Made by a program: the position numbers and the translations under genes. 64,000 nt of DNA. Source: Butyrivibrio sp. XPD2006. Its GTDB lineage: Bacteria > Bacillota > Clostridia > Lachnospirales > Lachnospiraceae. The DNA is taken from NCBI RefSeq assembly GCF_000420865.1, contig NZ_ATVT01000004.1, positions 62,001 to 126,000 of the forward strand, given 5' to 3'. This document shows positions 8,719-16,835 of this stretch, piece by piece (position 1 is the first letter of the stretch; each line of letters begins with the position of its first letter). The notes beneath the pieces were generated by a model. It had not been told where the DNA came from. It saw only the letters and a program-made list of their open reading frames with translations, and searched no databases.

Positions 8719-10266
8719 TTATTGAGAATTATAAATTCTCTGGATTTTACCCGTTATTCTCTCGAATCCGGCCTTCATGAGTTCCTCTCTGAACTCGGCA
8801 ACTTTCTTTTCAGCGGTTCCTGAATACTGTCCTGTGGCCAGCTGAGGTATATACTTGTCAAAGATCTCTTCGATCGGTCCAAGCTCCGCATTTATCTGCG
8901 GCGTAGAAAAGGGGACTCCGTCCCAGGGGTAGTCAATAGCAACATGCTCGTAGCTGTCCACCAGACTGTAGTATTTATCCCATGAATATGATGAGTCCGG
9001 AATCTCAAACTCATCCCTTCTGCCCCACCAGAAATCAGTCACAATACCGTCTGCGCTTTCATTATATCCGCTTGGTTTTTCAAGCATACCTTCCTTGGTG
9101 ATCTCGTACTGTATTCCCTCAATGCCGTTTTTGAGAAGTCTGTAGCATTCCTTATCATTCCTTATCATGTCATAGACCATGAGAGCTCTCTCAGGATGCT
9201 CCGATCTCGCCGATACAGCCATTGCTCCATGGAAATTGCTTACTCTCATAAGAGTTCCGCTCTCTCTGCCAAACCAGTAAAATCCAAGCTGAACTTCCGG
9301 TATTGAAATATTCATTGTGGGTTCAATTATTGTGTAATAGTTTTGCGTATGATGCTGTACTACCGAAGATTCTCCGCGATAGAACTCATCCTCATTATTT
9401 CCCATCTGGGACAGATCGGCTCTCCAGACGCCAAGTTCATTCCACTGCTTCATCAGCTTGGCGTATTCTATAAGCTCATCGCCGCTGTAATACGGTGATA
9501 TTATCTTGCCCTTGTTGTCCAGATCCTCACCCCAGATGCCATAGGTTGTCAGCTCATAGATAGGAACGTATCTCTTTGCAGACATGAGATATCCGAGTGT
9601 TGCAATCCCATTACTTCCGTCAGTATCCCACGGGATCATATCCGGATGATGATATATCACATTTTTAAAATAAACATCCAGGTCCTCCCAGGAGGCTACT
9701 TCTGAAAGTCCTGCTTCCTTAGCAAGGTCTTTTCTGTAAACAAAGCCATGATTTGTCCACTGAGTGTATTCATTCTCCGGGATAAGATATATCTGTCCTT
9801 CATAACTGCCCTCTTCCCACTGGGCCTTGGTAACATTGGTGTATGTAATGCCGCAGTATTTCCTCAGCATTTCCTCAGAAAGAGGCATAAAATTGCCATT
9901 AATGATATTGGGCCAGGCATCAAGCCAGTCCGTTCCCGTTCCGACAAGATCAACATGTATGTCTTCAGAAGCAAGAGTCCTGTCATAGTTTTTCAGATAG
10001 TCATTCCAGCCCACATAAAAAATATCCAGCTTGGCATTGAGTCTTTTGACCAGGATCTTATTGAGCCTCTCAATAGCCTCTTCCGTTCTTCCGTTTGTAG
10101 GCTTGTCTCCTATGGTCATGTAGGTGATGGTGATCGGCGGCTCTGTAAAGTCAATTTCTTCCATTGCCTGGCTGTGAAAATATCCGCCCTTTTCATCCTG
10201 GCCACATGCCACAACTGATAACAGCATTATAAAGACAAGTAGAATCGATGCAATTCTCTTATTCAC
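8719..10266 (-). CDS. Extracellular solute-binding lipoprotein (sugar-type)
   Basis: A 515-residue lipoprotein with lipobox VVAC after a hydrophobic signal. The mature part has the layout of large LplA/YtcQ-like carbohydrate-binding proteins: TYMTIGDKP strand, WNDYLKNYDRTLASEDIHVDLVG, and a C-terminal coiled region ending GKIQRIYNSQ. It shares this pattern with the binding protein at 28719-30368, so the two are likely distant paralogues. The GTG start at 10266 overlaps the tadA stop. No permease genes are next to it, so it must borrow a permease or act as a sensor or scavenging partner. Ligand unknown. Confidence 0.82.
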   Translation of the reverse strand: MNKRIASILLVFIMLLSVVACGQDEKGGYFHSQAMEEIDFTEPPITITYMTIGDKPTNGRTEEAIERLNKILVKRLNAKLDIFYVGWNDYLKNYDRTLASEDIHVDLVGTGTDWLDAWPNIINGNFMPLSEEMLRKYCGITYTNVTKAQWEEGSYEGQIYLIPENEYTQWTNHGFVYRKDLAKEAGLSEVASWEDLDVYFKNVIYHHPDMIPWDTDGSNGIATLGYLMSAKRYVPIYELTTYGIWGEDLDNKGKIISPYYSGDELIEYAKLMKQWNELGVWRADLSQMGNNEDEFYRGESSVVQHHTQNYYTIIEPTMNISIPEVQLGFYWFGRESGTLMRVSNFHGAMAVSARSEHPERALMVYDMIRNDKECYRLLKNGIEGIQYEITKEGMLEKPSGYNESADGIVTDFWWGRRDEFEIPDSSYSWDKYYSLVDSYEHVAIDYPWDGVPFSTPQINAELGPIEEIFDKYIPQLATGQYSGTAEKKVAEFREELMKAGFERITGKIQRIYNSQ

Positions 10267-10780
10267 CGGAATCGCCTTTCCGCTCTTTTTCAGCCTTATT
10301 CCTAGCTCTCAGTTCCACGAAAAATTCCTTCAGAAGTGCACTGCACTCTTCCTGTAAAACGCCCTTTTTTACTTTTACCTGATGGTTAAATTCAGGATTA
10401 TTCAGTATATCCATCACAGATCCAGCACATCCTGCCTTGGGGTTCTCGGCAGCCATAATAACTTCCGGGATTCTGGCTTGAACTATAGCTCCCGAACACA
10501 TCTGGCAGGGCTCAAGTGTAACGTAGAGCTTGCATCCTTCAAGTCTCCAATCCTTCATGAATTTGCCGGCCTTTTTGATTGCCGTGATCTCCGCATGTGC
10601 CAAAGGAGTTTTGTCTGTATTCCTTCTGTTATAGCCTCTTCCGATTATCTTGCCCTCATAGACAATAACACAGCCAATGGGCACTTCACCCAGGGCATAT
10701 GCCTTTTTAGCCTGAGCAAGGGCAGCTCTCATATATTTAATATCCTGTTTTTCTTCTTCTGATAATTTAACTCTATTCAT
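10259..10780 (-). CDS. tadA: tRNA-specific adenosine deaminase
   Basis: A 173-residue deaminase that converts adenosine 34 to inosine in the tRNA-Arg anticodon. The zinc site is complete: HAEITAIKKA carries the His and catalytic Glu, and PCQMCSGAI carries the two Cys. EVPIGCVIV is the usual N-terminal strand. The C-terminal tail is rich in Lys and Glu. Its stop overlaps the GTG start of the solute-binding protein by 8 nt, so the two are coupled although functionally unrelated. No clear ribosome site is visible before the ATG. Confidence 0.93.
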   Translation of the reverse strand: MNRVKLSEEEKQDIKYMRAALAQAKKAYALGEVPIGCVIVYEGKIIGRGYNRRNTDKTPLAHAEITAIKKAGKFMKDWRLEGCKLYVTLEPCQMCSGAIVQARIPEVIMAAENPKAGCAGSVMDILNNPEFNHQVKVKKGVLQEECSALLKEFFVELRARNKAEKERKGDSGE

Positions 10781-10874
10781 AAATCATACTAAAATGGTAG
10801 AAATTCCCATCCGTTTTTGCTATTATGTTTTTACGACTTTATACTTATTATATGTTTTTTAACCGAGGTACACA

Positions 10875-11276
10875 ATGAAGATATCCACAAAAGGCAGATA
10901 CGCCTTAAAAGTCATGACTGATCTTGCACTCCACAATGATGGAGAATACATAGCATTAAAAGACATTGCTGCTCGCCAGAATATTGCAGTCAAATATACC
11001 GAACAGATCGTTTCGGTTCTGGGTAAGGCCGGATATGTCGAAAGTATGCGCGGAGTGAGCGGAGGTCACAGACTGGCCAAGGCGCCAAGCGAATATGTTA
11101 TTGGTGACATTCTGCGGACCATGGAAGGTCAGCTTGCTCCTGTAGGATGTACAGCAGATATCAAGGGCACAACCTGCCCAATGTCAGAGAGTTGCTCTAC
11201 CGTTTCATTCTGGAGAGGCCTTGATAAAGTGATCAATGAATATGTAGACAGCTTTACGCTTCAGGATTTAATTTGA
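10875..11276 (+). CDS. Rrf2-family transcriptional regulator (IscR/CymR-like)
   Basis: A 133-residue winged-helix repressor. The N-terminus MKISTKGRYALKVMTDLA and the wing segment RGVSGGHRLAK are diagnostic of Rrf2. Three cysteines follow (GCTADIKGTTC, SESC; spacing 8 and 5 residues), the arrangement used by Fe-S binding members such as IscR and NsrR. CymR-type members lack such ligands. A cluster-sensing role is likely. GAGG precedes the ATG. Its stop codon TGA lies inside the -35 box of the SRP RNA promoter. Confidence 0.88.
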   Translation: MKISTKGRYALKVMTDLALHNDGEYIALKDIAARQNIAVKYTEQIVSVLGKAGYVESMRGVSGGHRLAKAPSEYVIGDILRTMEGQLAPVGCTADIKGTTCPMSESCSTVSFWRGLDKVINEYVDSFTLQDLI

Positions 11277-11301
11277 CATAAGTCGCAAAAATAAGTATAT
11301 T
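11273..11301 (+). promoter_or_regulatory. Sigma-A promoter of the SRP RNA gene
   Basis: TTGACA (11273-11278), a 17-nt spacer and TATATT (11296-11301) make a near-consensus promoter. The expected start, about 7 nt downstream, is the first base of the long stem of the SRP RNA (11308). The -35 box contains the TGA stop codon of the Rrf2 gene. Confidence 0.85.
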
Positions 11302-11307
11302 AGTATA

Positions 11308-11490
11308 GCGGTTTTGTAAAGGGTGTATGTAGCAGTCCTTCCGTGCTTAAGCGGGTCTTATGCAATGGAAATCTGCGAACCGTGTCAGGTCGGGAACGAA
11401 GCAGCACTAAGTAGAACCTTCCATGTGTTGTAAGGTCGCCTGTTTAGGCCGGGAGCAAACGTACATGCATCCTTTACAGAGCCGCTGAGA
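11308..11490 (+). ncRNA. ffs: Signal recognition particle RNA (S domain)
   Basis: The core GTCAGGTCGGGAACGAAGC (11375 onward) has the GGAA tetraloop and symmetric loop bound by Ffh. Downstream text such as AAGCAGCACTAAGTAGAACC and ATGTGTTG matches the conserved bacterial SRP RNA. The 5' arm 11308-11331 pairs with 11462-11484 (for example GTAAAGG with CCTTTAC), closing a long hairpin. The base pair under the tetraloop is G-C instead of the usual C-G, a compensated swap. The promoter leaves no room for a 5' Alu half, and I cannot recognise one. The 3' end is approximate. Confidence 0.88.
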
Positions 11491-11538
11491 ACACTTGCCG
11501 AGGTCTTGTCGAGGCTAGTGTGAACGTGTTCCCCCTCC

Positions 11539-11558
11539 GGAAGGTAGGGCGAACTTCC
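11539..11558 (+). terminator. Possible terminator after SRP RNA
   Basis: GGAAG and CTTCC (11539-11543, 11554-11558) pair around a 10-nt loop and are followed by TTATTATTTCTT. The stem is short. It is the only candidate between the SRP RNA and the convergent regulator gene. Confidence 0.4.
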
Positions 11559-11561
11559 TTA

Positions 11562-12650
11562 TTATTTCTTACTTTCTAAGTATCTCATATAGCTGACAAC
11601 CATCATTGCAATCTTGAAGGTCAGCGCATCATCAAATTTCCTTACATCAAGTCCACAGCTCTTTTCCAGTTTCTCAATCCTATAAACAAGAGTATTTCTG
11701 TGCACAAAGAGTTGTCTTGAAGTCTCTGACACATTCAGATTATTCTCAAAGAACATATTGACGGTGTTAAGGGTCTCCTCATCAATCTCCTCCGGAACCT
11801 CTCTTCCACCAAAAATCTCATCGATGAACAGCTTGCAAAGGCTCTCAGGAAGCTGGTAAATGAGTCTTCCGATTCCCAATGTATTGTAGGCATTAACTCT
11901 CTTTTCAGCATAGAATATCCTGCCTACTTCAAGTGCCATCTTGGCTTCTTTGAAAGATTTACTGAGGTCCTTGAGTTCATCGACAATAGCTCCGTATGAA
12001 ACACGAACATTGAGCATAGCCTCAGTGTTCATCATATCTACAATAGTTGTCGCTATCCTCTGAACATCTTCATAATTCTGATTTTTCTGGAGAGTCTTAA
12101 TGAGGATTACACTCGTTTCATCAACAGCTGTAACAAAATCTCCCGAGTGAGTTCCGAACATACCGCCAAGCAATTCCTGAGCTGTATTGTCTCTGGCTGA
12201 TCCTGTTTCCACAAGAATGATAACTCTCGGGGCATTTACCTCAATCTTAAGCTTTCTTGCTCTGTTATATACGTCGATAAGGAGCATGTTGTCCAGAAGA
12301 AGGTTCTGGAAAAAGTTGTTCCTGTCAAATTTCTCTTTATACGCCACGATAAGGCTCTGCAACTGGCTGACGCCAATCTTGCCAACCATATAGGCGTGTT
12401 CCGAATCTCCTTTTGCCAGGAGCACATATGCAGGTTCTGTCTCATCCAGAATCTTAAACAGATGAACATCTCCAATAACCTGTGAATCAACAGGTGAATT
12501 GGCAAAACTGGTTACTATTGATACGTCCAGAAAATCTTTGTCGCTGGTCGAAGCCACTTCAGATCCGTTTAGATCCATGACGCACAGGTCAACCTTAGTA
12601 ATTGTGCCCAGTTCTTCAATACTGCTTTTAATAATCTGAGAAGAAATCAT
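11562..12650 (-). CDS. CdaR/PucR-type helix-turn-helix regulator
   Basis: A 362-residue regulator. An N-terminal region of about 130 residues resembles the sugar-diacid recognition domain of CdaR-like proteins. A degenerate nucleotide-cyclase-like middle and a C-terminal PucR helix-turn-helix follow (LNVSETSRQLFVHRNTLVYRIEKLE). AAAGGGG lies 8 nt before the ATG. It follows the MsmK-type ATPase gene, from which a strong terminator separates it, so it may have its own promoter. A link to sugar import control is likely from context, but the effector is unknown. Confidence 0.85.
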   Translation of the reverse strand: MISSQIIKSSIEELGTITKVDLCVMDLNGSEVASTSDKDFLDVSIVTSFANSPVDSQVIGDVHLFKILDETEPAYVLLAKGDSEHAYMVGKIGVSQLQSLIVAYKEKFDRNNFFQNLLLDNMLLIDVYNRARKLKIEVNAPRVIILVETGSARDNTAQELLGGMFGTHSGDFVTAVDETSVILIKTLQKNQNYEDVQRIATTIVDMMNTEAMLNVRVSYGAIVDELKDLSKSFKEAKMALEVGRIFYAEKRVNAYNTLGIGRLIYQLPESLCKLFIDEIFGGREVPEEIDEETLNTVNMFFENNLNVSETSRQLFVHRNTLVYRIEKLEKSCGLDVRKFDDALTFKIAMMVVSYMRYLESKK

Positions 12651-12716
12651 ATTATAGCCCCTTTCAACAGTGAAAACCCTCTATATTCTGAGTATAACAC
12701 GCATTTCTTTATTGCA

Positions 12717-12747
12717 CAAAAAGAGCTGCGCAAAATCGCGCAGCTCT
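12717..12747 (-). terminator. Intrinsic terminator of the msmK-like gene
   Basis: AGAGCTGCGC (12722-12731) and GCGCAGCTCT (12738-12747) form a perfect 10-bp stem with a 6-nt loop. A TTTTTGTG tail follows on the minus strand. Confidence 0.9.
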
Positions 12748-12761
12748 CATAAGTTTCTGAA

Positions 12762-13871
12762 TTAGTTTGTGATTGTGAGCTCTGTTTCCTTATCAAAGAT
12801 ATGGATCTTCTCAACATCAAATGCAAACTTAACCTTGTCGCCAGGTCTAGCTGTTGTACGAGAATCAACTCTGGCTGTGATAGGGAACTCAGCGAGATCG
12901 AAGTACAGATAAACTTCTGCACCAAGAAGCTCGTATACGTTGATTGTTGACTCGAATACAGCCTTAGATGTGCTAACAACCATCTCTGAATCATCAACAT
13001 CCTCAGGACGGATACCGAATGTAACGGTCTTTCCAGCGTAGCCACCATCGATAACCTTCTTAGCCTTTGCAGGAGGAAGCTCGATTGACTGTCCGGCGAT
13101 CTTGAGGCAAGCCTTGTCGCCATTTACTTCTACTTCTGCATCAAGGAAGTTCATCTGAGGTGATCCCATGAATCCGGCAACGAAGAGGTTACCTGGCTTG
13201 TCATAGAGGTTCTGAGGTGTATCAACCTGCTGAACAACACCATCTTTCATAACAACGATTCTGGTACCAAGAGTCATAGCCTCTGTCTGATCGTGTGTAA
13301 CGTAGATGATTGTTGTGCCAAGTCTCTGGTGAAGCTTAGCAATCTCTGTTCTCATCTGAACACGGAGCTTAGCATCAAGGTTTGAAAGAGGCTCGTCCAT
13401 AAGGAATACCTTAGGGTTACGAACGATAGCACGTCCCATAGCAACACGCTGTCTCTGTCCACCTGAAAGAGCCTTAGGCTTACGATCAAGGAGCTTCTCA
13501 AGGTCAAGGATCTTAGCAGCATCTCTAACCATCTTGTCGATGTCTGCCTTAGGAACCTTACGAAGCTTAAGTCCAAATGCCATGTTATCATAAACAGTCA
13601 TGTGTGGATACAGAGCGTAGTTCTGGAATACCATCGCGATATCTCTGTCCTTAGGCTCTACGTCATTAACTACTCTGTCACCGATCTTAAGTGTACCTGA
13701 AGAGATATCCTCAAGTCCTGCGATCATACGAAGTGTAGTTGACTTTCCACATCCTGAAGGTCCTACGAAAATAATGAATTCTTTATCCTCAATGTTAAGG
13801 TTGAAGTCTTTTACAGCTTCGAAACCGTTAGGATAAACTTTAGTTACATGCTCAAGTGATAAACTTGCCAT
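12762..13871 (-). CDS. msmK: Shared sugar ABC transporter ATP-binding protein (MsmK/UgpC family)
   Basis: A 369-residue ATPase of the CUT1 sugar-importer type. Walker A is GPSGCGKST, the signature LSGGQRQRV, Walker B VFLMDEPLSNLD, and the switch histidine is in VTHDQ. A C-terminal regulatory OB/MOI domain (about 240-369) is typical of MalK/MsmK. AGGAGG precedes the ATG. No permease genes are adjacent, while the two CUT1 importers in this window (near 30.4-32.8 and 55.2-57.1 kb) have no ATPase. In Firmicutes one MsmK-type ATPase commonly serves many importers, and that is the likely role here. Confidence 0.92.
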   Translation of the reverse strand: MASLSLEHVTKVYPNGFEAVKDFNLNIEDKEFIIFVGPSGCGKSTTLRMIAGLEDISSGTLKIGDRVVNDVEPKDRDIAMVFQNYALYPHMTVYDNMAFGLKLRKVPKADIDKMVRDAAKILDLEKLLDRKPKALSGGQRQRVAMGRAIVRNPKVFLMDEPLSNLDAKLRVQMRTEIAKLHQRLGTTIIYVTHDQTEAMTLGTRIVVMKDGVVQQVDTPQNLYDKPGNLFVAGFMGSPQMNFLDAEVEVNGDKACLKIAGQSIELPPAKAKKVIDGGYAGKTVTFGIRPEDVDDSEMVVSTSKAVFESTINVYELLGAEVYLYFDLAEFPITARVDSRTTARPGDKVKFAFDVEKIHIFDKETELTITN

Positions 13872-14078
13872 ACCGATTAATCCTCCTATTTTGTATAAAG
13901 CTTTTTGCCTATGTAAGAAAGTATATATTCCCCTCTGTTTATTGACTATTCACCAATTTCACAAATATTTTATTTTTCATTAGCCAATCTGCCAAGAAAT
14001 CCTGTGAATAAAAGCTTCGGCAGAAATGTTGACGAAGAAAACAAAATAACACTGTGCAATTTGTATATTGCTTTATTT

Positions 14079-15521
14079 TCAGAATGATAATATGCCTCTG
14101 CCTATTGTCTTGGACCTTTCCAGCGCCTTTTCCGCCGCAGCAATGACGTCAGGCACATTTCTACCGTTATCGGGATAGAGAGCCGCTCCGGCATTCGGTG
14201 TTACTTCTTTGTCATCATCAAAGAATCTTGAATCGTGAAGGAACAGCTGCATCTCATCGGTTTGCTTTCTGATATCCTTCTGTTCAAAGATGTCCTTAAG
14301 GAAAATCATAAACTTGTCATCATCATATCTGGATACGATGTCAGTAGCTCTAAATCGTCCATAAAGTGTTCTGGAAAACTCTTTTATCTTCTCATCAGCA
14401 AAAGCATCGCCTCTGCTCTTACGTGCATTCTGAATATCCGGCAATTGCAGCACAAACAGGATTCCCCTCTTATTCCCTTCTGACTCTGCATACTTTCCTA
14501 TTTCCGCCACTGCAGATTCTTTGGTCAAAAGTCCGGACAGTTCATCAAGCTCCAGGGCTTCATATCTCTTTTTCCTTGCTTTCTTCTCAATAAAATCGCT
14601 CAGATAATATGAGAGCATTACCAGCGCTATAAGACCTGCTGAAGCAATAATCAGCTTAAATGCCTCCGCACTGTAATCATCCATCGTTTCATCCGTCATG
14701 GCACGCATGGCATTTTCGTCAACAAAAGCGACCACTCCTCCGCTTGCGGAACTAAACGGCGACACAATGACATAACCGTAGTCCGGAACGGTCCCCATAT
14801 AGACATTCTTTTGGGAAATGCTGAGTTTAATTGTATCTTTTGAAATACCGGGAGGAATCTGCTCCCAAAAAGATGCTTCCTCGCTAAAGGCTTCGGGTTT
14901 GTCATCCTTGCCATCCGCGAGAATATCTCCGTTTAGAGTGACTACAGCACATTTATCCAGAATAAAATGTTCTCTAAACAGCTGATCGGTTAATGTATTG
15001 ATTGGAAGAGTGGCAACCAGATAGCCACTGTCCCTGTTTTCAAATTTTACTCCCGACACTATAAGGCACTCGGTGTTTCTTGCATTTTCGCTGCTGTCGG
15101 GAAGAACCATTCCGGTTCCGCCTTTGGAATACGCCGAAGTTATTGCAGAGAAGTATTCCTTGTTTCCTATCGAGATCTCTTTTCCCAAATAATCATAGCC
15201 CTTACCGTCTGCATCACAGACAAGGGCATAGATTATCTCGGTTTCATCCACAATATCCTTGAGAAGAATCTTGATCTGATTATCATTGTAATTCATGGCA
15301 TAAAGAGACATGGCTCTACCGGACATGGTCATGGCAGAAATGGCATCGCTCATCACAATGTCCTTATCTCGAACCTCTTCACCGATGGCCAGAGCCATCG
15401 CTGTAAGTTTGGCTGAAGCTGCGCGTCTGTAAATGGTATCTTTATACACGCCCAGTATGATGACTACTGCTATAAGATATACAGCAATCGGAATAAGCCA
15501 TCTCAGATGAGATCTCTTCAT
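14079..15521 (-). CDS. Membrane GGDEF-like protein with a degenerate motif
   Basis: A 480-residue protein. I place the start at the ATG at 15521, 5 nt after GAGAGG, rather than at the GTG 6 nt upstream. One membrane helix (about 8-28) is followed by an extracellular sensor region of about 250 residues (Cache-like by layout), a second helix (about 290-312) and a GGDEF-type domain. The signature reads SRYDDDKFMIFL where active diguanylate cyclases have RGGDEF or RYGGDEF. Both glycines and the catalytic Glu are changed, so cyclic-di-GMP synthesis is unlikely. It follows the YesL-like gene by 11 nt. Confidence 0.8.
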   Translation of the reverse strand: MKRSHLRWLIPIAVYLIAVVIILGVYKDTIYRRAASAKLTAMALAIGEEVRDKDIVMSDAISAMTMSGRAMSLYAMNYNDNQIKILLKDIVDETEIIYALVCDADGKGYDYLGKEISIGNKEYFSAITSAYSKGGTGMVLPDSSENARNTECLIVSGVKFENRDSGYLVATLPINTLTDQLFREHFILDKCAVVTLNGDILADGKDDKPEAFSEEASFWEQIPPGISKDTIKLSISQKNVYMGTVPDYGYVIVSPFSSASGGVVAFVDENAMRAMTDETMDDYSAEAFKLIIASAGLIALVMLSYYLSDFIEKKARKKRYEALELDELSGLLTKESAVAEIGKYAESEGNKRGILFVLQLPDIQNARKSRGDAFADEKIKEFSRTLYGRFRATDIVSRYDDDKFMIFLKDIFEQKDIRKQTDEMQLFLHDSRFFDDDKEVTPNAGAALYPDNGRNVPDVIAAAEKALERSKTIGRGILSF

Positions 15522-15532
15522 ACCCACCTCTC

Positions 15533-16327
15533 TTAATCAGTGCTTTCTTCGTCATCTATCTTCTTTATTGCATTTTCAAGTTCCTGTTCTTCTGTTAAGA
15601 CCTCTTCCTTTGGTTCAAATTTCTTGAAGGTATCGTTGTAAAGGGCCGCACACATATAACCCGGTCCGGCGATTCCGACAAGGATAAGGAACGGAACAAC
15701 CTTAAGCTCAAAGAAATAAAGGAAAAGAACAGGCATCAGTGTAACTATCGCCATGGCAAAAGTTCTTGGAAGTGCCATGATCGAAACAAGGAAAGAATTC
15801 TTGATGGTTCCTGTAATCTTATTCTCAAACTTGGACTGAAGCGGGTAAATGTAAAGCGCTGCAAAAAACAATACGATAGCTACAGCTACGGTCACATATT
15901 TCAGAATCTGATTCTGTCCTCTCATCAGCAGGAAATCAATTACTATAATTCCGCCTGCAGCAAACTGAATGATCTGAAGGATCATACTCTGAACAAAGTT
16001 CTCTTTAAAGGATTTAAAGAATGTCTTTGTAATATAGCTTTCTTCTTCCCTTACTATCTTGAGCAGCACAAAATGCATAGCCGTAAGTGCCGGTCCGACT
16101 GGAATAGAAGCCACAATGCCAACAAGCCATGCCCAGAATACATAACTGATCACAACGCCCTGGGAAGCTGCTGCCTGTTCATCAAAAGCAATCGCTCCCA
16201 GCATGAGATACTGCTGTACTATCAGCGGAATGCAGAATATCAAAACAAGAATATTGAGCCACATCACATCCGCAAACTTATTTAATCCTCTGATAAGAGG
16301 GCTGTCCAAATCAAAAAATTTACCCAT
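15533..16327 (-). CDS. YesL/DUF624-family membrane protein
   Basis: A 264-residue protein with about five to six membrane segments and a charged C-terminal tail (EEVLTEEQELENAIKK). The N-terminus (MGKFFDLDSPLIRGLNKFADVMWLN is its opening region) is typical of YesL-type DUF624 proteins, which usually sit beside CUT1 sugar-importer or sensor genes. Biochemical role is unknown. It lies between a GNAT gene (16-nt gap) and the GGDEF-like gene, in the same unit. Confidence 0.82.
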   Translation of the reverse strand: MGKFFDLDSPLIRGLNKFADVMWLNILVLIFCIPLIVQQYLMLGAIAFDEQAAASQGVVISYVFWAWLVGIVASIPVGPALTAMHFVLLKIVREEESYITKTFFKSFKENFVQSMILQIIQFAAGGIIVIDFLLMRGQNQILKYVTVAVAIVLFFAALYIYPLQSKFENKITGTIKNSFLVSIMALPRTFAMAIVTLMPVLFLYFFELKVVPFLILVGIAGPGYMCAALYNDTFKKFEPKEEVLTEEQELENAIKKIDDEESTD

Positions 16328-16343
16328 TACAAAAATCCTTTTC

Positions 16344-16835
16344 TTAATTCTTTAATACCAGTTCCATTGGCGTAAACCTGATGCCATCAGCCTCAGTCTC
16401 GCCCTGCAAATCCCGAAATCCCTTTTTGTGATAGAAATCCACCGCATATGGGGAGGAATTAACAGTCAGCCTGTCGATACCCTCTTCCAAAACCGCATAT
16501 CTGCGCACAAATGCAAGAAGGGCACTGGCTACTCCGTGTTTGTGATATTTTTCGTCCACAAACAAAAGAGAGATATGCTTCTTTTCACGCAAAGAAAGCA
16601 TACCTACACATCTGTCTTTGTCCGTGGCAATAAACAGCTGATAATGTCCTGCCACAAACATTTTTCTCAGCATATCATCATTAACAAATTTATAGAAATT
16701 CTCTATTCCCTCTTGAGAATAGTCAGGGGCGTCAAATCTTACAAAGGTATCCCATGCAAGCTTCATCGCCCCATCCCAATCAGAATGGTAAGCACACCTT
16801 ACCATTATTTTTGATGTATCAATTTCCTGCTGCAC
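16344..16835 (-). CDS. GNAT-family N-acetyltransferase
   Basis: A 163-residue acetyltransferase. The acetyl-CoA pyrophosphate loop is in LLFVDEKYHKHGVASALLAFVRR, a Q/RxxGxA type motif, and the C-terminal VNSSPYAVDFYHKKGF block is typical of the family. The GTG at 16835 overlaps the upstream hydrolase gene by 17 nt; an ATG 30 nt further in is an alternative start and fits the domain edge better. The acetyl acceptor cannot be told. Confidence 0.8.
   Translation of the reverse strand: MQQEIDTSKIMVRCAYHSDWDGAMKLAWDTFVRFDAPDYSQEGIENFYKFVNDDMLRKMFVAGHYQLFIATDKDRCVGMLSLREKKHISLLFVDEKYHKHGVASALLAFVRRYAVLEEGIDRLTVNSSPYAVDFYHKKGFRDLQGETEADGIRFTPMELVLKN

Noticed and set aside
13872-14078. The 207-bp spacer upstream of the msmK-like gene as a riboswitch
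   Set aside because: Only a weak bulged dyad (CTGCCAAG with CTTCGGCAG) and a poor promoter could be seen; no terminator or known aptamer sequence.
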